Shown: positions 31,804 through 41,441, counted from the stretch's first letter. The stretch: DNA of 48,466 nucleotides from Eubacteriales bacterium (GCA_030527715.1 JAUNAF010000004.1:1-48466); one strand, 5' to 3'. A program made the numbers and translations. The notes: generated by a model not told the origin, from the sequence alone.

Positions 31804-34503
31804 TCAGTCAAGAACAACCAGGATCTCATAAACATCATCAGAGAGTTCCTGGATCATCTCTTTACTGATCCGGACAGTATTCGGAGAAGTTACAGCGAGA
31901 AGAGTGCTGTCACATTTGACAGAACGGATATGGCAGGAACCGTAATCCAGCTTCTTCTCGTTGAGGTAGGTGATATGAAACATTCTGCCGCCAAACGGTG
32001 CAGTGACGGAGGCGGTGCCGTCCTGATCAAAGAGATCTTTCGTCAGCTTCGGTGCAAGCACAAGATCGCCCATGGATCCCTTCACGCCGAAGACCTCGGT
32101 CAGCATGGTGAGCAGATACCAGCTGGCTGCACCGGTCAGGTAATGATACATGCCACGGCCGTCAGAGCGGAAATATTCCGGAATTCCAGGATAGATGCGG
32201 GAGGTCTCAAAGCATAAGGCGGCATCTGCGAGGGCGTCGAGAGATTTCTGACCTTCTTTTGCAAAGCCTCGACGGAAGAGCGCATTGGCAAACATCACAG
32301 ACATATGTGAGAATACCGCACCATTTTCCTTTTCACCGTATGCGAAACCAAACATACGTCCCATATCAAATTTCAATTCCTGAAAATCAGTGTTCAGACG
32401 GTAACCGCCGATCTCTTTGCGGAACAGGTAACGGTCAGCACTGCGTACTATTTTTAAAATCTGTTCATCATCAGCCACATTTCCCATGATCGCAAATACC
32501 TGGCCGGTCAGCATCATACGGACCTGATCACCGAAGAACCCTTCCACTGCACGGCCATGATTGTCATAGTAGCTGTTAAACCAGCCGTCCTGATAATTTC
32601 CTTCGATCCACTCCTGATGTTTCAGCAGATCAGTGATCTGGTCAGCAGTTTTTTCAAGCATCACGGCAAGATCTCTGAGAATGAAACAACGCTTTTTTCC
32701 GGAGATATGATGTTCGCATCGGGAAGTATAGGAGTCCAGAATCTTTCTTTTTGCAAGCGTCATATCAGCGGAAGTCAGATCCAGATCTAAAAGGATCTGA
32801 ACCTCCTCAGACAGCTCTGTTTTCGCCTCAGGGTCTTTATCGGAGAGCTGATACAGCAGCTGGGCGAGGGTCCTGAGATTTCCGGCATAAGCACAGGTGA
32901 AGGCGACACTTTCCCCGTGTTCCGCTGCCATGTCCAGAGCATCGTTCCAGTCAGCACCGCGCAGACGGCAGATACCATGGCTGCCCACATCAAAGACGGC
33001 TGTCAGCTGCTGGATCAGCAGATGTTCGAGAACAGAGCCCTGATAGATCTCACCATGTTCTGTAAGCAGAAGGCTTCCCTGATCCTGTGACCAGCTATGA
33101 TCCACAGCTGTGCCGCGTCTGGTCTGACTGTCTTTGAAGTAAGGTACCTGAGTGTTCAGAAGATCAAGGTCACCGGTCTGATGAATATAGAGTGTGGTAG
33201 TGATCAGCGGCCAGAGTGCGTGATCCATCCAGACACGGGAGATCCCGTTGCGGTCTGCAATAAAGTTTCCGTCTCCATCTCCGATAATGGTGGCGTTCGT
33301 TCCGTCGATGCGGACGCCGCCAAAGTTTTTGGTGATCATTTCTCCGACTTCCTTCGGTTCCAACAGCAGAAGAGAGAGGCAGTCCTGCCAGAGGTCACGC
33401 CATCCGCGTCCGCCGCGTCCGTAGTCGTGATGCGGGAGGAAGGAACAGCCGTAGAGCCGGCGCAGGAATGGCTGAAAACTGATCCATTTCATCAGAGAAT
33501 CGAAGTCAGGTCTTCCGGTGTGAAAATCCACATTGACCTTTTTCTGCCAGTATTCTCTGGTATGTTCAAATTCTGCCGAAGCTTTTTCAAAGCTGTCAAA
33601 ACGTGAGAACAGTGTCAGAATCTCTTCTTCAGAATCTTCCACACCGAGCAGAAGGATATACTGAGCAGTCTGTCCGGGTGAGAGGGAGAGTTTTGAAAAG
33701 CGAAATGCTCCCATAGCCTCTTTGCCGGCGGCAGTACTTCCGGCGGGAACCCCGGGAAGCTGTTCAAGAACTGCGCGGGGATGCAGACCGGTACCGCCTT
33801 CTCCGAGATAATCATCCAGAGTAGGATAGAAGGCTTCCGGTTTCTGCCCGCTGCTGTCACAGCCGGTCACATAATAAATATGATGATTTTCTCTGTGCCC
33901 GCGCTCATCAAAGGACATCGTCGGTTTTACGAGAACGCCTTCGGGAATCGTGCGGATCCTGTGCAGCATGGAGGTGACATTTCTGTGATCACGGAGATTG
34001 TCCGCACTGCGTCCGTAGATCGGAAGAGCCGCATAAGGTGTCACCGACAGCTCCTGTTCAGAGAGATTTTCCAGTTCAACGATCATCACCTCTGCATTGG
34101 CATCCTCCGGAACAAAAGAAGTGACAGTGGATCTTACCGGAAGAGCATTCAGTTTTCGGGTCAGCTTCTGCCACATAAAACCGGCACTCAGACTGCTTTC
34201 GTCCTGATTCGGAGTAAAGCGTGCAGCTTCCTGCAGTGCGGAAGCTCCGACGACAGAGCAGACGGTATGATCCTCAGCGGCTATCCAGAAGTTGCGAACG
34301 GCACGGTTATTATGAAGGTTTTCAGCACTTACCGGTTCGAGCAGGAAGGTTTCCTGATCGATCTTTGCATCACCTCCCAGTGTTGGAGTGACAGAGCTTT
34401 TCAATCCTTTCTCGGAGGCAAGCGGAAGATACAGATAACTCGTAGTTTCCGGATCCTGTAAGGTAAAGCTTCCGAAATCGTCAATAAAATGCAGTGGTTT
34501 CAT
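31804..34503 (-). CDS. GH94 glycoside phosphorylase (laminaribiose/beta-oligoglucan type)
   Basis: An 899-aa inverting phosphorylase. The (alpha/alpha)6 barrel carries GADWNDALDM, whose Asp (D518) is the expected general acid. GVRIDGTNATIIGDGDGNF and GESVAFT.AYAGNL segments recall laminaribiose and beta-1,3-oligoglucan phosphorylases more than the shorter cellobiose phosphorylases (about 800 aa). It would split a beta-glucobiose with phosphate into glucose 1-phosphate and glucose, so one ATP is saved per disaccharide. The start at 34503 has AAGGAGAT upstream; 34554 is an alternative. It is divergent from the ABC operon, with which it makes one locus. Confidence 0.82.
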   Translation of the reverse strand: MKPLHFIDDFGSFTLQDPETTSYLYLPLASEKGLKSSVTPTLGGDAKIDQETFLLEPVSAENLHNNRAVRNFWIAAEDHTVCSVVGASALQEAARFTPNQDESSLSAGFMWQKLTRKLNALPVRSTVTSFVPEDANAEVMIVELENLSEQELSVTPYAALPIYGRSADNLRDHRNVTSMLHRIRTIPEGVLVKPTMSFDERGHRENHHIYYVTGCDSSGQKPEAFYPTLDDYLGEGGTGLHPRAVLEQLPGVPAGSTAAGKEAMGAFRFSKLSLSPGQTAQYILLLGVEDSEEEILTLFSRFDSFEKASAEFEHTREYWQKKVNVDFHTGRPDFDSLMKWISFQPFLRRLYGCSFLPHHDYGRGGRGWRDLWQDCLSLLLLEPKEVGEMITKNFGGVRIDGTNATIIGDGDGNFIADRNGISRVWMDHALWPLITTTLYIHQTGDLDLLNTQVPYFKDSQTRRGTAVDHSWSQDQGSLLLTEHGEIYQGSVLEHLLIQQLTAVFDVGSHGICRLRGADWNDALDMAAEHGESVAFTCAYAGNLRTLAQLLYQLSDKDPEAKTELSEEVQILLDLDLTSADMTLAKRKILDSYTSRCEHHISGKKRCFILRDLAVMLEKTADQITDLLKHQEWIEGNYQDGWFNSYYDNHGRAVEGFFGDQVRMMLTGQVFAIMGNVADDEQILKIVRSADRYLFRKEIGGYRLNTDFQELKFDMGRMFGFAYGEKENGAVFSHMSVMFANALFRRGFAKEGQKSLDALADAALCFETSRIYPGIPEYFRSDGRGMYHYLTGAASWYLLTMLTEVFGVKGSMGDLVLAPKLTKDLFDQDGTASVTAPFGGRMFHITYLNEKKLDYGSCHIRSVKCDSTLLAVTSPNTVRISKEMIQELSDDVYEILVVLD

Positions 34504-34584
34504 AAATAAGATCTCCTTTATATGAATGATCGCTCCCGGACGGAAAATCGTCAACGGGAAACAGCGTTTACTTTGCTATGGTTG

Positions 34585-34613
34585 ATTATAAGTAAGAATA
34601 GCACAGTTCAAAA
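34585..34613 (-). promoter_or_regulatory. promoter of the GH94 gene
   Basis: On the minus strand TTTTGA (34613-34608), a 17-base spacer and TATAAT (34590-34585), about 80 bases before the start. Confidence 0.5.
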
Positions 34614-34666
34614 TAATATTGGTGACAAAAATATCAGATTCATGATCTTAAATGATAAAAATGTGA

Positions 34667-34681
34667 TTTCATGTCATGAAA
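34667..34681. promoter_or_regulatory. palindrome in the divergent promoter region
   Basis: TTTCATG-T-CATGAAA lies 49 bases upstream of the -10 of the ABC operon, between the two divergent promoters. It is a fitting activator site for the AraC protein or another regulator. Confidence 0.45.
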
Positions 34682-34729
34682 ATGATATTTGCGGAATGGA
34701 TTTTATATATTTCTTTTAAGACAGACTGC

Positions 34730-34735
34730 TATAAT
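34730..34735 (+). promoter_or_regulatory. -10 box of the beta-glucoside ABC operon
   Basis: TATAAT lies 50 bases before the start at 34786. The -35 region is AT-rich and lacks TTGACA, which suits an activator-dependent promoter. Confidence 0.5.
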
Positions 34736-34785
34736 CGCCCCATCAAATGAGAGATACAGGATCTGAAAAAGAAAGGAGATCAACT

Positions 34786-36132
34786 ATGAAAAAGAGAACA
34801 GCTATTGCAGTACTTACCGCAGCGATGGCAATGACAGGATGCATTGCTCATGCAGAGGAGGGAAAGGTCATCAACATCTATTCCTGGAATGGGGAATTCA
34901 GAGAGCGTGTAGAGCTGGTATATCCGGAGGTCGAGTCTACATCGGCAGACGGAACCGTCACTACTTTAAAGGATGGTACTGAGATTCACTGGATCATCAA
35001 TCCGAACCAGGATGGAGTATATCAGGATAAGCTTGATGAGGCACTGCTGAATCAGGCAGATGCAGCAGATGATGATAAGATCGATCTGTTCCTGTCTGAG
35101 ACAGATTACGTAAATAAATATACTGATGCGGAGATCGATGTTGCCATCCCGCTGACCGATCTGGGAATCGATCCGGAGAAAGATCTCGCAGACCAGTACA
35201 GCTTTACAAAAACCACAGCATCAGATGTAAACGGTGTACAGAGAGGTTCTACCTGGCAGTGCTGCCCGGGCCTGCTGGTGTACAGAAGAGATATCGCAAA
35301 AGAGGTACTCGGAACAGATGATCCGGAAGAAGTAGGAGCGATGGTTAAGGATTGGGAGACTTTGAAGGGAACAGCCGAAAAGCTGAAGAGTGCAGGATAT
35401 TTTACCTTTGCTTCCTATGCTGACACCTTCCGTCTCTACGGAAACAGCATTGAGAATCCGTGGGTATCTGCAGGCGAGACAAAGATCGTGATCGATAAGC
35501 AGATCACGGATTGGATCTCAGATTCCAAGGAGTGGCTGGATGCAGGTTACTTTGACAAGACAGTCAAGGGACAGTGGAATGATGACTGGAATAAATCCAT
35601 GGGCTCTGAATCAAAGGTATTTGCATTCCTGTTCCCGGCATGGGGCATTGACTTCACCTTAAACCCGAACTGGGACGGCGAAGCAGGTGCATGGGCAGTT
35701 ACCAATCCGCCGCAGGAATACAACTGGGGAGGTTCCTATGTACATGGATGCACCGGTACAGACAATCCGGAGCATGTGAAAGACATCATTCTGGCGGTTA
35801 CTGCAAATAAGGACAGCCTGCTGACCATCTCCAGAGAGAAGACAGACTTTACCAATACGATCAGCGGAATGCAGGAGGCAGCAGCGGACGATGCAAACTT
35901 CTCCTCTGAATTTCTTGGAGGTCAGAACGCATTCAAATATTTCGCGCCGGTTGCAGAGAACATCAAGATCGCACCGCTGTCCGCATACGATCAGGGCTGC
36001 GTAGAACTGATCCAGAGTTCCTTCAGTGACTATTTCCAGGGAACGGTAGACTATGAAACTGCAAAGAACAACTTTGAGACTTCTATCAAAGTGCGTTACC
36101 CGGAAATCACAGAGATCATCTGGCCGGAATAA
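34786..36132 (+). CDS. oligosaccharide ABC importer substrate-binding protein (family 1)
   Basis: A 448-aa exported solute-binding protein of the MalE-like type. The signal peptide (MKKRTAIAVLTAAMAMTGC...) has a Cys at 19 in an imperfect lipobox and a better signal peptidase I site at AHA-EE. The mature N-terminus VINIYSWNGEF and the aromatic-rich lobes (WDGEAGAWAV, GSYVHGC) suit oligosaccharide binding. The start at 34786 has AAAGGAGAT upstream. It is the first gene of the operon, divergent from the GH94 phosphorylase, so a beta-glucan oligosaccharide is the likely ligand. A strong stem-loop follows. Confidence 0.88.
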   Translation: MKKRTAIAVLTAAMAMTGCIAHAEEGKVINIYSWNGEFRERVELVYPEVESTSADGTVTTLKDGTEIHWIINPNQDGVYQDKLDEALLNQADAADDDKIDLFLSETDYVNKYTDAEIDVAIPLTDLGIDPEKDLADQYSFTKTTASDVNGVQRGSTWQCCPGLLVYRRDIAKEVLGTDDPEEVGAMVKDWETLKGTAEKLKSAGYFTFASYADTFRLYGNSIENPWVSAGETKIVIDKQITDWISDSKEWLDAGYFDKTVKGQWNDDWNKSMGSESKVFAFLFPAWGIDFTLNPNWDGEAGAWAVTNPPQEYNWGGSYVHGCTGTDNPEHVKDIILAVTANKDSLLTISREKTDFTNTISGMQEAAADDANFSSEFLGGQNAFKYFAPVAENIKIAPLSAYDQGCVELIQSSFSDYFQGTVDYETAKNNFETSIKVRYPEITEIIWPE

Positions 36133-36169
36133 ACTGCAAGTATGAGCGCTTCAATCTGAAGAGAAAGGC

Positions 36170-36199
36170 CGGAGCTGTCCTGAAAGAGGGACAGCTCCG
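36170..36199 (+). other. stem-loop between binding-protein and permease genes
   Basis: CGGAGCTGTCC and GGACAGCTCCG form an 11-bp GC-rich stem with an 8-base loop, but no T-tract follows. It probably protects the binding-protein RNA or lowers expression of the permeases. Confidence 0.7.
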
Positions 36200-36220
36200 A
36201 ACTGTGGGGGAAAGCGAATT

Positions 36221-37174
36221 ATGAGAAAACGCAAAAGCATCAGTTATGCAAAATGGGGATATCTGTTTATCCTGCCATTTTTCATTTCATTTTTTATCTT
36301 TTCATTGATTCCGTTGGCGGATACCGTGCGATACAGCTTTTATGAGTATTATCGTTCCGGTCTGAAATCCATCGGACCGAATTTTGTCGGTTTTAAGAAC
36401 TATCTCAGTCTGCTGAAGTCAGATATGCTGGGATACGGCGCAAATACCATGATCCTCTGGATCATCGGATTTATTCCACAGATCGGCATAGCACTTCTGC
36501 TTGCGAGCTGGTTTACAAATATCCGCATCAAAATCCATGGAATGCAGTTTTTCAAGGTCGTGATCTATCTGCCGAATCTGATCATGGCATCTGCCTTTGC
36601 GATGCTTTTTTTTACGATGTTTTCCTCACACGGACCGGTCAATTCGATTCTGATGTCACTTGGCTGGCTGAAAGAGCCGATCGATTTTATGGGAACTGTT
36701 TTCGGCACCAGAGCCCTGATCGGATTTATGAATTTCCTGATGTGGTTCGGAAATACGACGATCATGCTGATGGCTGCCATTATGGGAATCAGCAATGATA
36801 TTTTTGAGGCATCTGAGATCGACGGATGCAACGGATGGAGACGTTTCTGGTATATCACACTTCCGCTGATCCGACCGATCCTGGCCTATACCATGATCAC
36901 CGCGATCATTGGAGGACTTCAGATGTTTGACGTACCTCAGATCCTGACAAACGGACAGGGAAATCCGAACCATTCATCCATGACACTGATCATGTTCCTC
37001 AACAGTCACCTGAAGAGCAAAAACTATGGTATGGCCGGTGCACTTTCTGTATATCTGTTTATTGTCAGCGGTATTCTCTGCTTTATCGTTTACCGAATGA
37101 CGAATGACAATGATCCGGATGGATCAAAGGCAGCGGCAAAGCGCAGGGCAAAAGAAGAGAGAAGGAGGAGATAA
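36221..37174 (+). CDS. ABC importer permease (MalF/UgpA-like)
   Basis: A 317-aa permease with six hydrophobic segments. The EAA loop EASEIDGCNGWRRFWYITLPLIRPI is typical and contacts the ATPase. It pairs with the permease at 37178. The RBS is GGGGGAAAG. The gene lies between a stem-loop and the second permease (3-base gap). No ATPase gene is present, so it may share a common MsmK-like ATPase encoded elsewhere. Confidence 0.92.
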   Translation: MRKRKSISYAKWGYLFILPFFISFFIFSLIPLADTVRYSFYEYYRSGLKSIGPNFVGFKNYLSLLKSDMLGYGANTMILWIIGFIPQIGIALLLASWFTNIRIKIHGMQFFKVVIYLPNLIMASAFAMLFFTMFSSHGPVNSILMSLGWLKEPIDFMGTVFGTRALIGFMNFLMWFGNTTIMLMAAIMGISNDIFEASEIDGCNGWRRFWYITLPLIRPILAYTMITAIIGGLQMFDVPQILTNGQGNPNHSSMTLIMFLNSHLKSKNYGMAGALSVYLFIVSGILCFIVYRMTNDNDPDGSKAAAKRRAKEERRRR

Positions 37175-37177
37175 GCT

Positions 37178-38023
37178 ATGAAGCGGAATAAATCACATTA
37201 TGCGGAGAGCGCCCTGGTTCATGGGGTTCTGCTGCTGCTGGCATTCATGTGCCTGTTTTTCTTCTATATTCTTCTGATCAATGCCACAAGGTCACATGCA
37301 GATCTTCAGAAAGGATTTTCGGCTCTGCCCGGAAAGGATCTGATCAACAACTTTAAAAATGTGGCAAATGACGGAACCTTCCCAATGCTGCGGGGAATAC
37401 TGAACAGTCTGTTTGTATCTGCAAGCTGTGCGGCCATCTGCACCTATTTTTCTTCCCTGACCGCCTACGGTCTGTATGCCTATGATTTTAAGATCAAAAA
37501 GGCTGCATTTACCTTTATTATGGCGATCCTGGTCATGCCGACACAGGTTACCGCCATGGGATTTCTGAGACTGATCACGAAGATGGGAATGTATGATTCG
37601 CTGCTTCCTCTGATCCTTCCGTCAGTAGCCTCACCGGCAGTATTTTACTTTATGTACAGCTATCTGCAGTCTTCCCTGCCGCTGTCGCTGGTGGAAGCGG
37701 CACGAATCGACGGATCCGGAGAATTCCATACCTTCAACCGTATTGTACTGCCGATCATGAAGCCGGCCATTGCCGTTCAGGCGATCTTTACGTTTGTTGG
37801 TTCATGGAACAACTACTTTGTTCCTGCTCTGGTCATTCAGTCGAAAAACAAGATGACAGTTCCGATTCTGATCGCTACGCTTCGTGGAGCGGATTATATG
37901 AACTTCGATATGGGTAAGGTCTATATGATGATCGCGGTAGCGATCGTGCCGATCATTGTGGTATATCTTTTCCTGTCGAAATACATTATCGCCGGAGTAA
38001 CACTCGGTGGAGTAAAGGAATAG
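37178..38023 (+). CDS. ABC importer permease (MalG/UgpE-like)
   Basis: A 281-aa permease with six hydrophobic segments and the EAA loop EAARIDGSGEFHTFNRIVLPIMKPA. The end YIIAGVTLGGVKE is the usual C-terminus of MalG-type proteins in Firmicutes. It forms the channel with its neighbour for import of the sugar bound by the protein at 34786. The RBS AAGGAGGAG lies at the end of the preceding gene. A GH1 gene follows 46 bases later. Confidence 0.92.
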   Translation: MKRNKSHYAESALVHGVLLLLAFMCLFFFYILLINATRSHADLQKGFSALPGKDLINNFKNVANDGTFPMLRGILNSLFVSASCAAICTYFSSLTAYGLYAYDFKIKKAAFTFIMAILVMPTQVTAMGFLRLITKMGMYDSLLPLILPSVASPAVFYFMYSYLQSSLPLSLVEAARIDGSGEFHTFNRIVLPIMKPAIAVQAIFTFVGSWNNYFVPALVIQSKNKMTVPILIATLRGADYMNFDMGKVYMMIAVAIVPIIVVYLFLSKYIIAGVTLGGVKE

Positions 38024-38069
38024 TAAAACTGGTCTGCAAGAATATCGAAAGAGAGTGAGGGGAGTCCGG

Positions 38070-39431
38070 ATGGGATTTCGAAATGATTTTATGTGGGGTG
38101 CCGCAACAAGTTCCTACCAGATCGAGGGCGGTGTGTCAGGAACAGGAAAGGGAAAAAACGTCTGGGATGTTTTTACAAAGGAGCCCGGAAAGATCTTCGG
38201 CGGACATACAGGAGATATGGCCTGTGATCATTATCATCGTTTTCGAGAAGATGTGAGGATCATGAAAGAAATCGGACTGAAGGCATATCGCTTTTCCATT
38301 GACTGGTCCAGAGTACTCCCGGAAGGAAGCGGAAAAGTAAATGAAGAGGGGATGGCATTTTACAGTGCGCTGATCGATGAACTTCTGAAAAATGGGATCG
38401 AGCCATTTATCACACTGTATCACTGGGAACTGCCGTACGAGCTGTACAAGCGCGGAGGCTGGATGAATCCGCAGATCGCAGATTGGTTCGGAGATTATGC
38501 CGCACTGATCGCAGAGCGGTTCAGCGATCGTGTGAAAAATTTCTTTACCCTGAATGAACCGCAGTGTTTTGTTGGTCTCGGTTTTTTAAACGGTGTACAT
38601 GCACCGGGACTGAAAAGTCCTCTGCGTGACACCTTCGAGATGGCGCACAATGCACTGCGTGCTCATGGACGTGCCGTGCAGCAGCTGCGTACTCATGCGC
38701 AGCAGCCGCTGACGATCGGCTATGCACCGACGAGCGGAGTCTGCTATCCGGAAACGGAAAAACCGGAGGACATCGAAGCTGCCAGACAGATGTATTTTTC
38801 GATCCCGGAGAATATGGAAAACTGGACCTGGAATGTTTCCTGGTGGTCGGATCCGGTACTGTTCGGTCACTATCCGGAGGAAGGACTGGCACGCTATGAG
38901 AAGTATCTTCCGAGGATCACAGAGGAGGATCTTCGTCTGATCTCTGAGCCGATCGACATTTACGGACAGAATATTTACAATGGACGCTGTTTCAGAATGG
39001 GAGCTGACGGAAAACCTGAGGAAGTGATCAGAACTGCAGGTTACGGAAGAACAGGCTGCGGATGGCCGGTGACGCCGGAATGTCTGCGCTGGGGACCGAA
39101 ATTTCTGTATGAACGCTACAAAAAGCCGATCTATATTACAGAAAACGGTATGTCTGCACATGACATAGTTTCTGTAGACGGCAGAGTGCATGACCCTAAC
39201 AGAATCGATTTTCTTGCCAAATATCTGAGAGAACTGCAGAAAGCGACAGATGATACAGATATCAGAGGGTACTTTCACTGGTCTCTGATGGATAATTTTG
39301 AGTGGGATAAAGGGTATTCTGAGCGCTTCGGAATGGTATATGTGGATTTTCTGACACAGGAGAGAATTCTGAAAGATTCTGCACTCTGGTACAGAGATCT
39401 TATCCACACGAACGGAGCCGGGCTAAGGTGA
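38070..39431 (+). CDS. GH1 beta-glycosidase (beta-glucosidase type)
   Basis: A 453-aa cytosolic glycoside hydrolase. The N-terminal FMWGAATSSYQIEGG, the acid/base motif TLNEP (E163) and the nucleophile motif ITENG (E358) are complete, so it should be active. It would split beta-glucosides or short beta-glucans that the ABC system imports, next to the GH94 phosphorylase. The late SLMDNFEW..GYSERFG motif, without a phosphate-binding signature, suits non-phosphorylated substrates. The start at 38070 has GAGGGGAG upstream; a GTG at 38055 is less likely. Its last 9 bases overlap the end of the opposing YolD-like gene. Confidence 0.92.
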   Translation: MGFRNDFMWGAATSSYQIEGGVSGTGKGKNVWDVFTKEPGKIFGGHTGDMACDHYHRFREDVRIMKEIGLKAYRFSIDWSRVLPEGSGKVNEEGMAFYSALIDELLKNGIEPFITLYHWELPYELYKRGGWMNPQIADWFGDYAALIAERFSDRVKNFFTLNEPQCFVGLGFLNGVHAPGLKSPLRDTFEMAHNALRAHGRAVQQLRTHAQQPLTIGYAPTSGVCYPETEKPEDIEAARQMYFSIPENMENWTWNVSWWSDPVLFGHYPEEGLARYEKYLPRITEEDLRLISEPIDIYGQNIYNGRCFRMGADGKPEEVIRTAGYGRTGCGWPVTPECLRWGPKFLYERYKKPIYITENGMSAHDIVSVDGRVHDPNRIDFLAKYLRELQKATDDTDIRGYFHWSLMDNFEWDKGYSERFGMVYVDFLTQERILKDSALWYRDLIHTNGAGLR

Positions 39432-39848
39432 CGAAAAAGAAAGATCCTGTGCCGGTTCCAGCGCCATAATATCGTCAAAGGCAATGTTGAGGTCATTCTC
39501 CAGACGGAGGCGTTCCTCATAAATATCGATTTTTAGAACACGGGCGGTGACGGTCGGATAGGACCCGCCGTCCTTTGTTTTATCCGGAAGAAAATAGGTG
39601 ACGGTCACGAGCGGGTGTTCCTTGATATGAGCTTCGATCCGGAGAAGGCGTGCATTGATGGTCTGCTTGACATCTTCCGTGAGATCGATGCGCTCACTGG
39701 TCAGACGGGAGGTCTCGTAGATTCTGCCGCCAAAGCCGGTCAGAGCATCAAACGGAGCAAACTGTGCGGCGCGATTATGCAGAGACATCGCCGGATGGCG
39801 ATTGTCCACCGGACGGCTCAGATGTATGATCTCGTCATATTTTCCCAT
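39423..39848 (-). CDS. YolD-like protein
   Basis: A 141-aa protein of the YolD type. The N-terminal RPVDNRHPAMSLHNRAAQFAPFDALTG and a C-terminal beta-rich segment are seen. In Bacillus and phage genomes YolD-like genes stand beside uvrX/umuC-type polymerase genes, as here. The biochemical role is unknown. The RBS is GGAGG. It is the last gene of the stress operon and converges on the GH1 gene with a 9-base overlap, with no terminator visible. Confidence 0.85.
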   Translation of the reverse strand: MGKYDEIIHLSRPVDNRHPAMSLHNRAAQFAPFDALTGFGGRIYETSRLTSERIDLTEDVKQTINARLLRIEAHIKEHPLVTVTYFLPDKTKDGGSYPTVTARVLKIDIYEERLRLENDLNIAFDDIMALEPAQDLSFSSP

Positions 39849-39895
39849 TTCTAAAAACCTCCATTTCGGGCAAAATCAAATATCTGAAAAAACAG

Positions 39896-41407
39896 TCATG
39901 CCTTATGACCGCCGATCTGATTATTGCGGTCACGCATGGTGGCACCTTCTTTCAGATTCATTCCTTTCAGAATTACATTTTTACCGAATTTTTTCTGCAG
40001 AGAGAGAATCGCCTCCTGACGGCGTTTTTCTTTCTCAAGCATCGCATCTTCCTCTTTTCGCTTTTTTTCCAATGCGCTGTAATCTGTGAAAAAATCCAAC
40101 TGTTCAAAATCAGAATGCTCCTGCACCTGATCTTCCCGGAGGATCTTCCCGGCAGTGATCGAGATCCGTCGAACGAGCAGATCAGGATTGACGATCCTGT
40201 CATAGAGCTCCATAGCGGCATCGATGATCATTCTTGTGGAAGCAGTCTGGCGGGAGAGGTTGATGGTGCCGTGTGCATGCTCTGGGATCTTACGGCCGTA
40301 GAAATCATTTTTGATATTGCCGTGGTATTTTTTGCGGATCGACGGATCAGTCAGGCTTTCGCGGTCATAGCCGATGGTCAGCACGATCTGATCAGTCACC
40401 AGATGCTTGTCCGCGAGATTCAGAGAAAGTGCATCAGCCATTTCCCTGGTGACGAGCCGTGCTTTTTCAAAAGTATAGGGGCAGGAGAGCACCTGACCGG
40501 CACCGAGACTCTTGCGCTCTGCACCGTAGTCTTTGATCGCCTGCATCGTACAGGGTTCGTATCCCCAGGCATGGTCGATCAGCAGTTCCGCATTGATGCC
40601 GAAAAGCTTGTACAGATGATCCCTGCCGGATTCTGTGGTGGAGTACAGCGCAATATCGCCCATGGTATAGAGTCCGACGGCTTCAAGCTTTCTGGTATAT
40701 CCGCGTCCGACCCTCCAGAAATCTGTGAGCGGACGGTGCTCCCAGAGCTTTTCGCGATAACTGTATTCGTCGATCTCAGCAATGCGGACGCCGTCTTTGT
40801 CTGCAGGGATATGCTTGGCTACGACATCCATGGCTACCTTGCAGAGATACAGATTGGTTCCGATGCCGGCGGTCGCCGTGATGCCGGTCTGATCAAGAAC
40901 ATCGTGAATCATCTTCATAGCCAGCTCATGCGGTGTCAGCTGATAAGTAGACAGATAATCTGTCACATCCATAAACACCTCGTCGATCGAGTAGACATGG
41001 ATATCCTCAGCAGCAATGTACTTGAGATAGATCGAGTAGATCTTAGAACTCCACTCCATATAGTGGGCCATCTGCGGAACAGCGACAATATAATCCAGCT
41101 CAAGCTCAGGATGAGCGGCAAGCTCCGGGGCAAAGACCGATTTCCCGGTAAACTGATGCTGCGGTGCGTTTCGTCTTCTGTCAGCGTTGACCTGAGAGAC
41201 CCGCTGTACGACTTCGAAAAGACGGGCTCTGCCGGAGACGCCGTGCGCCTTCAGGGAGGGGGAGACCGCCAGACAGATGGTCTTTTCCGTTCGGCTCTTA
41301 TCTGCAACCACAAGGTTTGTGGTCAGCGGATCATATCCGCGTTTGACGCACTCTACAGATGCATAGAAGGATTTCAGATCAATTGCAATATAGCTTCGTT
41401 CTGCCAT
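39896..41407 (-). CDS. Y-family translesion DNA polymerase (UvrX/DinB/UmuC type)
   Basis: A 503-aa polymerase. The catalytic motifs IDLKSFYASVE (D10) and YSIDEVFMDVTDY with the two acidic residues are intact, as are the fingers and the GIGTNLYLCKVAMD helix-hairpin-helix. It copies damaged DNA with low fidelity. The C-terminal 80 residues are charged and could bind the sliding clamp. The ATG at 41407 has AAGGAGGTG upstream; an in-frame start at 41506 would overlap the ImmA gene. Its place behind XRE and ImmA genes suggests induction by DNA damage. The chromosome probably has other Y-family polymerases, so mobility is possible. Confidence 0.9.
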   Translation of the reverse strand: MAERSYIAIDLKSFYASVECVKRGYDPLTTNLVVADKSRTEKTICLAVSPSLKAHGVSGRARLFEVVQRVSQVNADRRRNAPQHQFTGKSVFAPELAAHPELELDYIVAVPQMAHYMEWSSKIYSIYLKYIAAEDIHVYSIDEVFMDVTDYLSTYQLTPHELAMKMIHDVLDQTGITATAGIGTNLYLCKVAMDVVAKHIPADKDGVRIAEIDEYSYREKLWEHRPLTDFWRVGRGYTRKLEAVGLYTMGDIALYSTTESGRDHLYKLFGINAELLIDHAWGYEPCTMQAIKDYGAERKSLGAGQVLSCPYTFEKARLVTREMADALSLNLADKHLVTDQIVLTIGYDRESLTDPSIRKKYHGNIKNDFYGRKIPEHAHGTINLSRQTASTRMIIDAAMELYDRIVNPDLLVRRISITAGKILREDQVQEHSDFEQLDFFTDYSALEKKRKEEDAMLEKEKRRQEAILSLQKKFGKNVILKGMNLKEGATMRDRNNQIGGHKA

Positions 41408-41441
41408 GCGGCACCTCCTTTCTCTCAAGATATAAATGATA

